NCBI GenBank assembly: GCA_964612425.1
Contig: CAZTDX010000082.1
Coordinates: forward strand, 1-13,182
Direction: 5' to 3'
Source: CAUJGP01 sp964612425
GTDB lineage: Bacteria > Bdellovibrionota > Bdellovibrionia > Bdellovibrionales > Bdellovibrionaceae
DNA length: 13,182 nucleotides
Part shown: piece by piece, positions 5,798 through 12,339 of the stretch
How positions within the stretch are numbered: the first letter of the stretch is position 1
Layout of the letters: every line of letters begins with the position of its first letter
The notes under the pieces: model-generated
Seen by the model: only the letters and a program-made list of their open reading frames with translations
Told to the model about the DNA's origin: nothing
Databases searched by the model: none
Translations under genes and position numbers: made by a program

Positions 5798-5802
5798 CAC
5801 TC

Positions 5803-6102
5803 ATGGTTTCTCTTCTTAAGCTCAAAGATTTTACTACGTGGTACGACTCTCAGACTGCAAAGATTAGGGCTCAGATTGACAGTCGCTTGGAGAAAATCCG
5901 AGATTTTGGACATTACGGACACGTTAAAAAATTAAGTCCTGTACTGTTCGAAATCAAATTTAATAATGGTAATAGAATCTATTACACAGAAAAAATTATT
6001 GACGGTAAAGCTTTGATTCTCATTCTTGGAGGAAATAAAAATGGACAAGACAAAGACATTAAAAAAGCACAAAAAGATGCAGAAAAAATCCATAGTGATT
6101 AA
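5803..6102 (+). CDS. RelE/HigB-family toxin of a type II toxin-antitoxin module
   Basis: The 99-residue product matches the 'addiction module killer protein' subgroup of the RelE/ParE superfamily (TIGR02683-like, HigB/Gp49-like). It has FTTWYDSQTAKIRAQIDSRL at the start, FGHYGHVKKL in place of the usual G-FGD-K-v, then LFEIKF, the RIYYTEK strand and the hallmark tail GGNKNGQDKDIKKAQKDAEKI. Relatives are ribosome-dependent mRNA endonucleases; that activity is known for the superfamily, not shown here. The toxin comes first, as in higBA, and overlaps the antitoxin gene by 62 bp. The ATG lacks a ribosome site and coincides with the predicted transcription start. No frameshift or lost motif is seen, so it is probably intact. 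Confidence 0.85.
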   Translation: MVSLLKLKDFTTWYDSQTAKIRAQIDSRLEKIRDFGHYGHVKKLSPVLFEIKFNNGNRIYYTEKIIDGKALILILGGNKNGQDKDIKKAQKDAEKIHSD

Positions 6103-6370
6103 TGGATTAGAGTTTGAGAGTCATGATCCATCTGCAATCTTTAAAAATCATAAAGAAATAAAGAAGGCTCTCTTTGAAGCTTTAATGGACGGCGATAAAG
6201 AAGCCTTTATTGATATTTTATCTGGGTATGTGCGATCTCATAATATTTTAGAAGTTTGTCGTAGAACAGGCTTGAGTCGAACTGTTGTTTATGAGGCAAT
6301 TAGTGATAACGGCAATCCTTCACTCGACACGCTCTGTAAAATTATGACTTCATTTAAAAAGGCAGCTTAA
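6041..6370 (+). CDS. HTH antitoxin of the RelE/HigB-type module
   Basis: The 109-residue protein matches the partner family of this toxin class (TIGR02684-like 'addiction module antidote protein'). An N-terminal segment is followed by the DPSAIFKNHKEIKKALFEAL stretch, DKEAFIDILSGYVRSH, then the HTH ILEVCRRTGLSRTVVYEAISDNGNPSLDTLCKIMTSF. I chose ATG 6041 over TTG 6026 because GGAGG (6029-6033) lies 7 bp before it. It begins inside the toxin gene in another frame. With this strong ribosome site and the toxin lacking one, the antitoxin should be made in excess. It is expected to bind the toxin and to repress the shared promoter at 5769. The lysine-rich first 16 residues are coded by DNA that also encodes the toxin tail. 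Confidence 0.85.
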   Translation: MDKTKTLKKHKKMQKKSIVINGLEFESHDPSAIFKNHKEIKKALFEALMDGDKEAFIDILSGYVRSHNILEVCRRTGLSRTVVYEAISDNGNPSLDTLCKIMTSFKKAA

Positions 6371-6436
6371 TTAAAATTGCAAAAAAATATTGGTTTGATC
6401 GTTCCCACTAATGCAGAAAAATTTATTTAATTGAAC

Positions 6437-6545
6437 GGGAGCGAAGCAGAAATAACAAATATTATTTTAAATTACGGATAGTTAAATTAGCAGTGCCAAT
6501 TCAAGCAAGCGGTTCGAAAGTTTGTGCTCCCTCTCCGCCATTTTC
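6437..6545 (+). repeat. tRNA-Ser 3'-end-like direct repeat, copy 2, with folded flank
   Basis: The repeat core is CCCTCTCCGCCATTTTC (6529-6545), sharing 14 bases with copy 1 and 12 with copy 3. Just upstream, GGTTCGAA (6511-6518) matches the tRNA T-loop consensus. GGGAGCG (6437-6443) can pair with TGCTCCC (6525-6531) over a 95-nt span of tRNA-Ser size. The spacing between T-loop and acceptor is about five bases too long and no sound T-, D- or anticodon arm forms, so it is not a working tRNA. A decayed attachment site is the best reading. The region 6371-6436 holds nothing recognisable. Confidence 0.5.
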
Positions 6546-6655
6546 TGTCTAAGGAATTAAAGAAGTAAAAACCTAACTAAATTAATCTGAAATCTTAATT
6601 GATTTCATTACTTTACAATAAGAAGTCTTCTTCAATCAATAACGCAACTTAATAA

Positions 6656-6844
6656 GGCAAAATTAAATCTACAATTTCTGACTGGCTATCAAACAGGTCA
6701 CCAAATCCTGTGCAAGCTTCAATGATAGCAAGCTATCTCGGTGTAAGCCTACACTATTTGTTATTTGGCACTGAGGACCCCCAGGAAGCTCTACAAAGGA
6801 TTTTGAAAGAAGTGGTGAACTTTATGCACTTCAATGGGATGTAG
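6656..6844 (+). pseudogene. Remnant of a phage-type XRE repressor
   Basis: This frame has no start codon of its own and opens after a stop, but reads as the second half of a Cro/C1-type domain. KSTISDWLSNRSPNPVQ resembles a recognition helix plus the 'SDWL-G' turn, and MIASYLGVSLHYLLFGTED is the closing helix pair. It then runs EALQRILKEVV and ends at 6842. The first helices are missing and the tail appears joined around 6800-6810 to an integrase fragment in another frame. Similar proteins are phage or element repressors. It is non-functional as it stands. Confidence 0.6.
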
Positions 6845-7128
6845 TAAATTTGGAACAAAATAAAATAAAGGTTTGCAGAGCTTGGAATAACTTGGATGGA
6901 TTTAAGGAGACTAAATCAGGTGATGACAGAATTATCGATTTAGCACCCTCCCTCAAGCCACTATTTCAGGAGCTTTGTGTAAATCGTATGGATAATTTTG
7001 TTTTACCGCGAATACATAAGTGGGACAAGGGTGAACAAGCAAGAGAACTTCGATCATTTCTTATGGGCATGGGGTTGCCGATGATTAGATGCTCGATTTC
7101 ACCAAAATGTACCACACTAAGAATATAG
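6808..7128 (+). pseudogene. Remnant of a second tyrosine recombinase
   Basis: RSGELYALQWDVVNLEQNKIKV is the arginine box of a tyrosine recombinase (usual form TGxRxGELxxLxWxDid), with the first arginine at the join. The beta-hairpin lysine follows in FKETKSGDDRIIDLAPSLKPL. The frame continues through VLPRIHKWDKGEQARELRSFL and GLPMIR, where the HDLR box should come, but then degenerates (CSISPKCTTLRI) and stops. The core-binding domain, HxxR, GH and catalytic Tyr are all absent. The fragment is unlike the integrase at 275-1481 in sequence, so it came from another element. The nearest upstream fragment is a repressor in another frame, so an internal deletion probably joined the two. Confidence 0.7.
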
Positions 7129-7230
7129 GCACTGTAACCCCTTTGTGGGGAACGCGAGGAGACGGCTAGTAAGCATTTGAAAAGGCTTGATATAATAAAG
7201 AGACTCATAACTGCTGTAAGCTATGGCGAT

Positions 7231-7256
7231 TTAACTTGCTAAATATGGCAAGTTAA
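7231..7256. repeat. Perfect 9-bp inverted repeat upstream of the second toxin-antitoxin pair
   Basis: TTAACTTGC (7231-7239) and GCAAGTTAA (7248-7256) flank an 8-nt loop. No T run follows, so it is not a typical terminator. The position just before the toxin remnant and HTH antitoxin gene suits an operator for that module. Confidence 0.45.
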
Positions 7257-7270
7257 GCTACTCTCCCAAT

Positions 7271-7563
7271 GTGGGTCGTCGCGAGTATAAAGTCTGCATT
7301 GTAGTAAATCAAAAAAGGATCACTAAAGTGATTATTGATCCCCATTATGAAGAAAGACATGCTGACTCAATAACCGATGAAATCATTCTTCAGTTAGTTA
7401 AATACTAGATGGAGAAAATATTATTCCTGTTCAAGTGAGCCCTCCATATTCCTATTTTGTTCAAGACAAGATTGAATATGGTGGAAAGCTTTATAAACTC
7501 ATTTGGCTACTCGAAGACGATGAAATTTATATAGGTGTTGTGAATGCCTATCGAAGGAGGTAA
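7271..7563 (+). pseudogene. Frameshifted small toxin of a second toxin-antitoxin pair
   Basis: Two adjoining frames read as one short protein. The first gives VIIDPHYEERHADSITDEII and LQLVKY and hits a stop at 7406. One base back it continues LDGENIIPVQVSPPYSYFV, then DKIEYGGKLYKLIWLLEDDE and IYIGVVNAYRRR, ending at 7561. I recall this pattern from short proteins encoded before HTH antitoxins, and the strong pairing with the next gene supports a toxin role, but the family is not certain. The break near 7405 fits loss of one base in TACCTA. The start is unclear: GTG 7328 has AAGGA (7315-7319) before it, while the frame is open back to GTG 7271. The last two Arg codons AGG AGG form the ribosome site of the antitoxin. 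Confidence 0.6.
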
Positions 7564-7565
7564 TC

Positions 7566-7868
7566 ATGGCTTTTCCAAGCAAACCTGAAATTAAGAGGAC
7601 CCTAAAGAAGCTTAAAAATGTAGAAGGAACTTTAGCTGAATCAGCAAACCCAACACCTTTGGAAAAATTTCGACACGATATTCAACAAAAATTTGTTGGT
7701 TATATTTTAAAAGAAAAAATTTCCCAAAGGGAACTGGCAGAGATTCTTGGTATTGATGAGGCTAAAGTCAGTAAGATTCTTCATAACAGACTTAGTGAGT
7801 TTTCAACAGATCGCTTGATTAGCTTATATGAAAAGATAAATCCCAAAGTAAAATTGCGTGTTGGATAG
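7566..7868 (+). CDS. HTH antitoxin (HigA-like) of the second module
   Basis: The 100-residue protein has a charged N-terminal helix, a linker with LAESANPTPLEKFRHDI, and a Cro/C1-type HTH: KEKISQRELAEILGIDEAKVSKILHNRLSEFSTDRLISLYEKINPKVKL. This arrangement matches XRE-family antitoxins found next to small toxins. The start is firm: AGGAGG ends 5 bp before the ATG and belongs to the last codons of the frameshifted toxin, so the pair was translationally coupled. With the toxin broken, the antitoxin may persist as an orphan regulator, perhaps of the 7231-7256 repeat. The frame is intact. Confidence 0.75.
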   Translation: MAFPSKPEIKRTLKKLKNVEGTLAESANPTPLEKFRHDIQQKFVGYILKEKISQRELAEILGIDEAKVSKILHNRLSEFSTDRLISLYEKINPKVKLRVG

Positions 7869-7936
7869 GGCGATGTTGTACTCTGTAGTGAGTTAAGACT
7901 TTGCAGCTTAATATCATTAATGAAAATTAAACGACA

Positions 7937-7948
7937 CCCTCTCCGCCA
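7937..7948 (+). repeat. tRNA-Ser 3'-end-like direct repeat, copy 3
   Basis: CCCTCTCCGCCA is identical to 6529-6540. On the minus strand it is read as Trp-Arg-Arg-Gly, the final part of the serine-recombinase remnant. Intact tRNA-Ser genes read antisense give WRRGWDSNP-like tails on recombinases inserted there, which makes the tRNA attachment-site reading stronger for this copy. Confidence 0.55.
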
Positions 7949-8203
7949 ATCTTGATTTTTCTTAAACTCAGCTAACAGCTCAAATGGTTTTTGTAAGTCA
8001 AATCGCACATTTCCATCAATTAAAACTGGGTTCAAAACCACTTTTTCCAGCAGTTCACGCCTCTCTTCGGGGGTCATTACTTTCCATAGAGATTTCGCAT
8101 TGATAGCGAGTTCAAAAACAGATTTTGCAGTTTCTAAAACCTGTAATGCTCCCCCCAAAATCATCGCATCCAGCTTGGCCCCTTCGGGTAAATTTTGTGG
8201 AAG
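7937..8203 (-). pseudogene. C-terminal remnant of a large serine recombinase
   Basis: Only the tail of the protein remains. LDAMILGGALQVLETAKSVF, then MTPEERRELLEKVVLNPVL and VRFDLQKPFELLAEFKKNQDW follow the C-terminal pattern of large serine recombinases ('...peekrelL..v..n..ldg..v.f.lkkPFd.la'). The catalytic serine domain and zinc-binding domain are absent. The frame passes straight into the third tRNA-like repeat as WRRG and then runs on as nonsense to a stop at 7781, antisense to the antitoxin gene. Upstream it is fused in frame to the tail of an IS3-type transposase (join near 8200). The mosaic explains why the open frame looks continuous though no single gene is intact. Confidence 0.6.
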
Positions 8204-8465
8204 CTTTTTGGCGTAATACTCCTCTGGAGTTAAATAACCCAATGTTTGATGAGGACGGTTTTCATTGTAATGCTCAATCCATTTTTCCGCACTCCTTTAA
8301 ATAATTGTTTATTGGTTTTAATAGGAGGTAACAGAAGTTTATGTTCTTTCATAATACTGTAAACTCTTTTCCTACCGATGGGAATTTCATAGCGACCTTT
8401 TAATATGGCCGTAACCTTTCGGTAGCCATAAGTGGGAGTGTTTTTAAAATTTCTCCCTTTTGGTT
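8204..8465 (-). pseudogene. IS3-family transposase (OrfB) remnant with the core deleted
   Basis: The upstream part reads TPTYGYRKVTAILKGRYEIP and GRKRVYSIMKEHKLLLPPI, the HTH_21-like segment before the rve catalytic domain of IS3-family OrfB (pattern YGyRrvta.L...g...n.KRVyRlMkehgLL). The downstream part, in another frame from about 8296, reads EKWIEHYNENRPHQTLGYLT and PEEYYAKK, the well-known OrfB end including its third acidic region. The two meet near 8290-8300, so the first two catalytic Asp regions (well over 100 residues) are gone and the frame is broken. OrfA and terminal inverted repeats are not seen. It abuts the stop codon of the peptidase gene within a few bases and cannot transpose. 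Confidence 0.75.
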
Positions 8466-8467
8466 TT

Positions 8468-10183
8468 TCATCGACCGACAGCTTTATCGAATACTGAGGC
8501 CGCCCATTCATCATCCGTCTGATTCCATTTTCGAGGAACCCATACATCAATGTACTGAGGCTTCCCTGAAAGCACATTGCCATTTTTGTCCGTGGATCTT
8601 GTAACAGCAGTGACTTGTCGGCCCCAAGGCTCGGGTTTATCGGGAGTTCGAGCCTTTTTCATAGGTGCAACTTTAGATTCAATTTCTCCATTCGAAAGTG
8701 GGCTCACAAAAACTGCTAACCTTGAATAAGCAGAATCGCCAGAGTCGGGAATACCAAATGTTTTCACTCGGTTTTTCAAAAGGTCTTTGATGTTTGAAAC
8801 AAAACCAACACAAGACGAAATACACCAATGGTTCATTAAGACTTTAACTTTCCCTGTAAAGTTATTTATACGTGGTTTGAACGATCCTTCACGACAATCT
8901 TTATTAGGTTCAGCACAAAACTGCGGAATAGGAGAGAAAAAACTTCCAATTTCTGTTTGTGCAAAGGATCCATCCTTCTTAATATTTTCAAACAAAATTT
9001 CTTTGCCTTTGTTTCCCCAGAAGAGACTTTCTAAAATTTCCTTTTGCTCGAATTCATCAATTTTTTTGAACTGAACATAGAGTTCTTGATAAGCCTGAGA
9101 GTAAAAGAGTGCGAAGTACGGAACTGGACTTTGGCCACCAAAGTTATCAATAACATCGAGGATTAAAGTTTTGACAGACGGTGACTTTTTCTTCCAATAA
9201 TTATTCCAAAAAATCTGAACTTCTCCATCAAGAACGGCGAATGGCGATTCTTGATAAAGAAAACTTTTAATTCTTAGAGCGACAATGCGGCTATCATTTT
9301 TGGATTCAAAAGCACAGAGATTTTGACCTTCATAGACGAGAGAAAATCCTTTATAACGGAGAGGAGAAATGCCACAAGGAAGTTGATTGTCGGTCATATC
9401 ATTTGGTTGATTTGGTCTGACTTCAGGTATGACCGCAAACTTCAATTCTTTTCCGTTTCGACGAACAGTTAATTCTAGAGACTGATGTCGATTCCAGCTC
9501 AATAGCTCACTACGAAAGTTGTCGAAAAACTCTATTTCACACTGCTCTCGGTAAGGGAATTTACAGAAAATAAAATTCTCATCAGTCCATTCTTGTATGG
9601 GACGAGAATTTATAGAAACAAGTTCATCGCCAGTTTTTAAAACAGTCTTAGAATTTTTGCGTACAAAAATTCGAAAGCTTGAGCCATTAAAGTTGCGGTC
9701 TGCACTCACAGGAGAAAATTTAAACGGGAGTAGAATTGAGCCCACTACAATCTGCTCATCCATTTCGGGAATCAAATAGACTTTGGCATGTCGGTTTGTG
9801 TAAGTTGCGTCGAATCGTTTAAAGACTCGGCCAAAATCATAAAGCGTTTGAGCTTCAACAACTTCCACACTTAGTTTTTCGACCGTTTTATCCCAAGACT
9901 CTGGACGATTTTCTCGAGGAAGTAATCCTTCGCCGTCAATTCGACTCATTTGCTTTGTGAGTTCGAGTACCATTGCCTTTCGAATCTCTGGAGAGGGAAG
10001 TTCATACCTCCTTTTTCCAAAACTTGTTTATCTACCCAAGTGTATACATCCGCAGTTTCAAAAATCTTTCTCGCTTTATCCTCTTGAATTTCATATGATC
10101 TCCGAGGCATTGAGTTTAGGAAGTTTATAGGCAATTAGAGTGAACATCAATAGGCAAAGACAGTGTAAACAGTATTTTTTCAT
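8468..10183 (-). pseudogene. Secreted S41-like peptidase, disrupted by two compensating frameshifts
   Basis: The main open frame (from 9973) has 501 residues. About residues 100-185 resemble a PDZ-like region (TGDELVSINSRPIQEW). LILDVIDNFGGQ (270-281) and VKVLMNHWCISSCVGFV (376-392) match the two core strands of S41/tail-specific proteases, with Ser386 or Ser387 the probable nucleophile. The same frame starts at ATG 10183 with a signal peptide (MKKYCLHCLCLLMFTLIAYK, then LPKLNA-SE). Between about 10093 and 10010 the sense reading shifts by one base (YEIQEDKARKIFETADVYTW) and then returns before YELPSPEIRKAMVLEL. So an insertion and a deletion of one base each interrupt about 28 residues. The C-terminus stops right where IS3 DNA begins and may be clipped. 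It follows the ThiL-like gene by 39 bp, likely one transcript. Confidence 0.65.
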
Positions 10184-10222
10184 CCACTAGGTAATAGAAA
10201 GAGAAGAAACATCTTGTAATGA

Positions 10223-11284
10223 TTAAAGTTGGGGGAGTGTTTTATAGAGAGTCTTATTCATTTCTTTTGTATAACGAATAATTCCTTTGAGTTCTCGAGG
10301 GCAATTTTGAACTGATTCGATGGGCAAATGAACTTTTGTGCCATGATGACTTAAAAGAGCTAGTTGCACTGATTTATTCTTGAGTTTGGAGGCTTGCCCT
10401 AATGGGATCAAATTGGATCCGCAAATTGTTTCAATTTTTTTTCTATTCTTTTCGGGATAGGAAATAAGACATTGATAGTCACCATGATCGCCAAGCAAGA
10501 GCATGAGCGGCGAGAGTTTGTTTTTTTGAACATATTTTAGGGCGCTGTGATTCAACAAATTTTTATGCAGTTGAAGTTCGAATCTACAGTCATTAAGGCA
10601 AGAAAGAATGTGAAGGCTTGCCGCTAACCCATCACTGGAATCAATCGAGGCGTGGCAAAATGGTTTTATTTTTTTCATGAGTTGTGGGTTGGGGTTTGGA
10701 CGATAAGCAGATTCAGGAAATCGATTTTTATGATTATAAATAATTCCATAAGCGAGAGCGGGGCCGGCACCGAGGGCGCGCTGTCCTAGGATGGCAATAT
10801 GATCTCCATGCTGAATGCCCAATCGAGTGAGAGGCGGATTATTTTCGCAAAACCCTACCGCTGTTGACATGATAGAAGTGTCATGACTTACGCCGGAGTC
10901 GCCTCCTAATAAAAAACAATGAGAGGCTCTCAACGCATCAGAAATCCCTTTTTGACAAAGCAATTTTTCTTTTTGACTGCTTTTCTCAGACCAGATGTTT
11001 GTAATCATCACTCCCGTTGGAATGATGGCCGCTGCAGCCATATCAGAAATAGAAACCATTACCGACATCCACCCCCAGGTGTAGGGATCGTTATAGAGAT
11101 GAAAGCTAATTTCATCGGCAATGGAGTCAGAGGTGATGGCCATAAATTTCTTTAGACCAAGATTTACAATTTCCACATCAGCAGTAAAGAGTTTGTTAAG
11201 CTGCTTAGTTTGATGTGGCATATGAGCTAAAAGTGGTTTCAGCTCTCTGTATTCACGAAGTGAGTCTAAATTATTTAATTTCAT
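10223..11284 (-). CDS. ThiL-like AIR-synthase-superfamily protein
   Basis: The 353-residue product has the order of motifs of thiamine-monophosphate kinase (ThiL): TSDSIADEISFH (residues 51-62), WGWMSVMVSISDMAAAAIIP (70-89), LLGGDSG (125-131), LTRLGIQHGDHIAILGQ (152-168), ASIDSSDGLAASL (212-224) and LLGDHGDYQCLIS (263-275, for the usual LLGGEDYEL). ThiL adds a phosphate to thiamine phosphate to make the cofactor thiamine diphosphate, using ATP and Mg2+. The N-terminal GDDAA motif that binds nucleotide and metal is replaced by FTADVEIVNLGL, so catalysis is doubtful and the true substrate may differ. The start has AAGGGA 7 bp upstream. No other thiamin gene is visible nearby. Confidence 0.65.
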   Translation of the reverse strand: MKLNNLDSLREYRELKPLLAHMPHQTKQLNKLFTADVEIVNLGLKKFMAITSDSIADEISFHLYNDPYTWGWMSVMVSISDMAAAAIIPTGVMITNIWSEKSSQKEKLLCQKGISDALRASHCFLLGGDSGVSHDTSIMSTAVGFCENNPPLTRLGIQHGDHIAILGQRALGAGPALAYGIIYNHKNRFPESAYRPNPNPQLMKKIKPFCHASIDSSDGLAASLHILSCLNDCRFELQLHKNLLNHSALKYVQKNKLSPLMLLLGDHGDYQCLISYPEKNRKKIETICGSNLIPLGQASKLKNKSVQLALLSHHGTKVHLPIESVQNCPRELKGIIRYTKEMNKTLYKTLPQL

Positions 11285-11325
11285 GGACTGATCCCTTCAA
11301 TTAATTTTTTTTGGCCAGAATTTCA

Positions 11326-11354
11326 TATGTAAAAGGAGAGTTAGATATTGTCAA
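11326..11354 (-). promoter_or_regulatory. Possible promoter of the ThiL-like/peptidase transcript
   Basis: On the minus strand a perfect TTGACA (11354-11349) lies 17 bp before TACATA (11331-11326), a weak -10. The start would be near 11319, giving a leader of about 35 nt that contains the ribosome site AAGGGA. Confidence 0.4.
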
Positions 11355-11390
11355 AAATGAATAAGTAGTGGTAGCGTCATTGCTTTTAAA

Positions 11391-12182
11391 ATGATTGGAG
11401 TTGTGTCTAAAGTGAGTAAACTAAAAATATTTTTAATTTTAGCGCTAATATATTTTAAAAGTATTTTTTCATTTGGAGTTGAAAATTCCAAAAATTATAA
11501 TCGCCTCATTAAATTGGGAGCGTCATCAGTTTTGTGGGTTTGGTCAGAGTCACAAAAATCGCATTCGAATACTGAGAGTTGTCAATGGTGTAATCCTCCT
11601 AGGCTAGATACTGATGTTAGAGATAAAATTAAGTGGGGTGAGCCTAAAAAGGCTGATGATTTATCCAATATTATGGCTTTTGGAGTCTTACCGTTAACAG
11701 CTATTGCCGCGATTGAGTATTTAGATTCAGGTTCAGATTTTGATAAAGCGGAATCTTACTATTTGCTTTCAGAGGCGGTTATTTACTCATCCCTGTTAAA
11801 TCAATTTGTTAAGTTTACTGTGAAACGCGAAAGACCCTACTCCCATTTTCTTTCTGAGGAAGAGAAGAAAAAGGATAAGGACTATTATGATCAAAACCTT
11901 TCTTTTTATTCAGGACACACAAATATGTCATTTGCAATTTCTGCGACTCTTGCTCGTCTTGTTTTTAAGGACCCAAAGTATTCAAATTATAAATGGTCTT
12001 TCTACGGAATGGCTGGTCTGACTGCCTACCTAAGAATAGCCGCAGATAAGCACTACTTTACAGATGTTCTTGTAGGGGCGTTATCTGGAACTTTATTTTC
12101 ATATGGTCTTTTAGAAAATCAAAGTAATAATTCCAGTATTATGTTTTTACCTAATTCAATAGTTTATTCTTACGCCTTTTGA
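11391..12182 (+). CDS. PAP2-type (phosphatidic acid phosphatase-like) membrane phosphatase
   Basis: The three phosphatase signatures of the PAP2/vanadium-haloperoxidase superfamily are complete: K141-x6-R148-P149 (KFTVKRERP), S174-G175-H176 in FYSGHTNMS, and R215-x5-H221-x3-D225 in RIAADKHYFTD (numbering from ATG 11391). Such enzymes dephosphorylate lipid phosphates such as phosphatidate or undecaprenyl diphosphate, usually at the outer face of the inner membrane. Here residues 11-28 look like a signal peptide or anchor, and only weak further helices are seen (95-110, 125-140, 176-190, 203-215, 226-240), as in periplasmic acid-phosphatase-like members. The ATG has no ribosome site. GTG 11412, 11 bp after GGAG, would place the signal peptide nearer the start and is a good alternative. 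It is divergent from the ThiL-like gene. Confidence 0.85.
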   Translation: MIGVVSKVSKLKIFLILALIYFKSIFSFGVENSKNYNRLIKLGASSVLWVWSESQKSHSNTESCQWCNPPRLDTDVRDKIKWGEPKKADDLSNIMAFGVLPLTAIAAIEYLDSGSDFDKAESYYLLSEAVIYSSLLNQFVKFTVKRERPYSHFLSEEEKKKDKDYYDQNLSFYSGHTNMSFAISATLARLVFKDPKYSNYKWSFYGMAGLTAYLRIAADKHYFTDVLVGALSGTLFSYGLLENQSNNSSIMFLPNSIVYSYAF

Positions 12183-12339
12183 ATGGTGGACCATACTGAG
12201 AAACAATAGCTAGGGATGTTGAGGAGCCATAGTTACTATCGTTTTTATTCGTCACTTTCTCAAATTGATTCTAAAGTTCGCACACCCTTCTTACGATAAG
12301 AATACTAGATACTTGACGCAAATATCCAGAGGACTTGAA

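Larger units (their letters stand above)
5435..5802. other. Non-coding junction region
   Basis: No convincing gene is visible in these 368 bp; the open frame from 5726 overlaps the toxin gene out of phase and resembles nothing. The stretch holds a reversed TTACAAAAAT-like motif with TGGGTGA-type sequence (5478-5510), a hairpin-forming repeat (5521-5565), the first tRNA-like repeat (5565-5578) and the toxin promoter. It is probably the border between element DNA and the older insertions. Confidence 0.5.

Noticed and set aside
5726..5935. Open frame overlapping the toxin start
   Set aside because: It runs out of phase through the toxin gene, whose family match is clear.
6437..6540. A functional tRNA-Ser gene with GGGAGCG/TGCTCCC acceptor pairing and a GGTTCGAA T-loop
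   Set aside because: The T-arm does not pair, the T-loop to acceptor spacing is wrong by several bases, and no D- or anticodon arm can be drawn. It is at most a remnant.
6966..7208. Minus-strand open frame across the integrase remnant
   Set aside because: Antisense to recognisable recombinase sequence.
5565..7948. An integron cassette array with attC sites between the toxin-antitoxin modules
   Set aside because: The repeats lack the GTTRRRY and RYYYAAC ends of attC sites and no integron integrase is in the window; the tRNA-end match explains the core better.
8787..9779. Two plus-strand open frames (8787-9074, 9597-9779) inside the peptidase gene
   Set aside because: Both are antisense to S41-like coding sequence and lack ribosome sites.
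10919..11155. Plus-strand open frame within the ThiL-like gene
   Set aside because: Antisense to conserved ThiL motifs.
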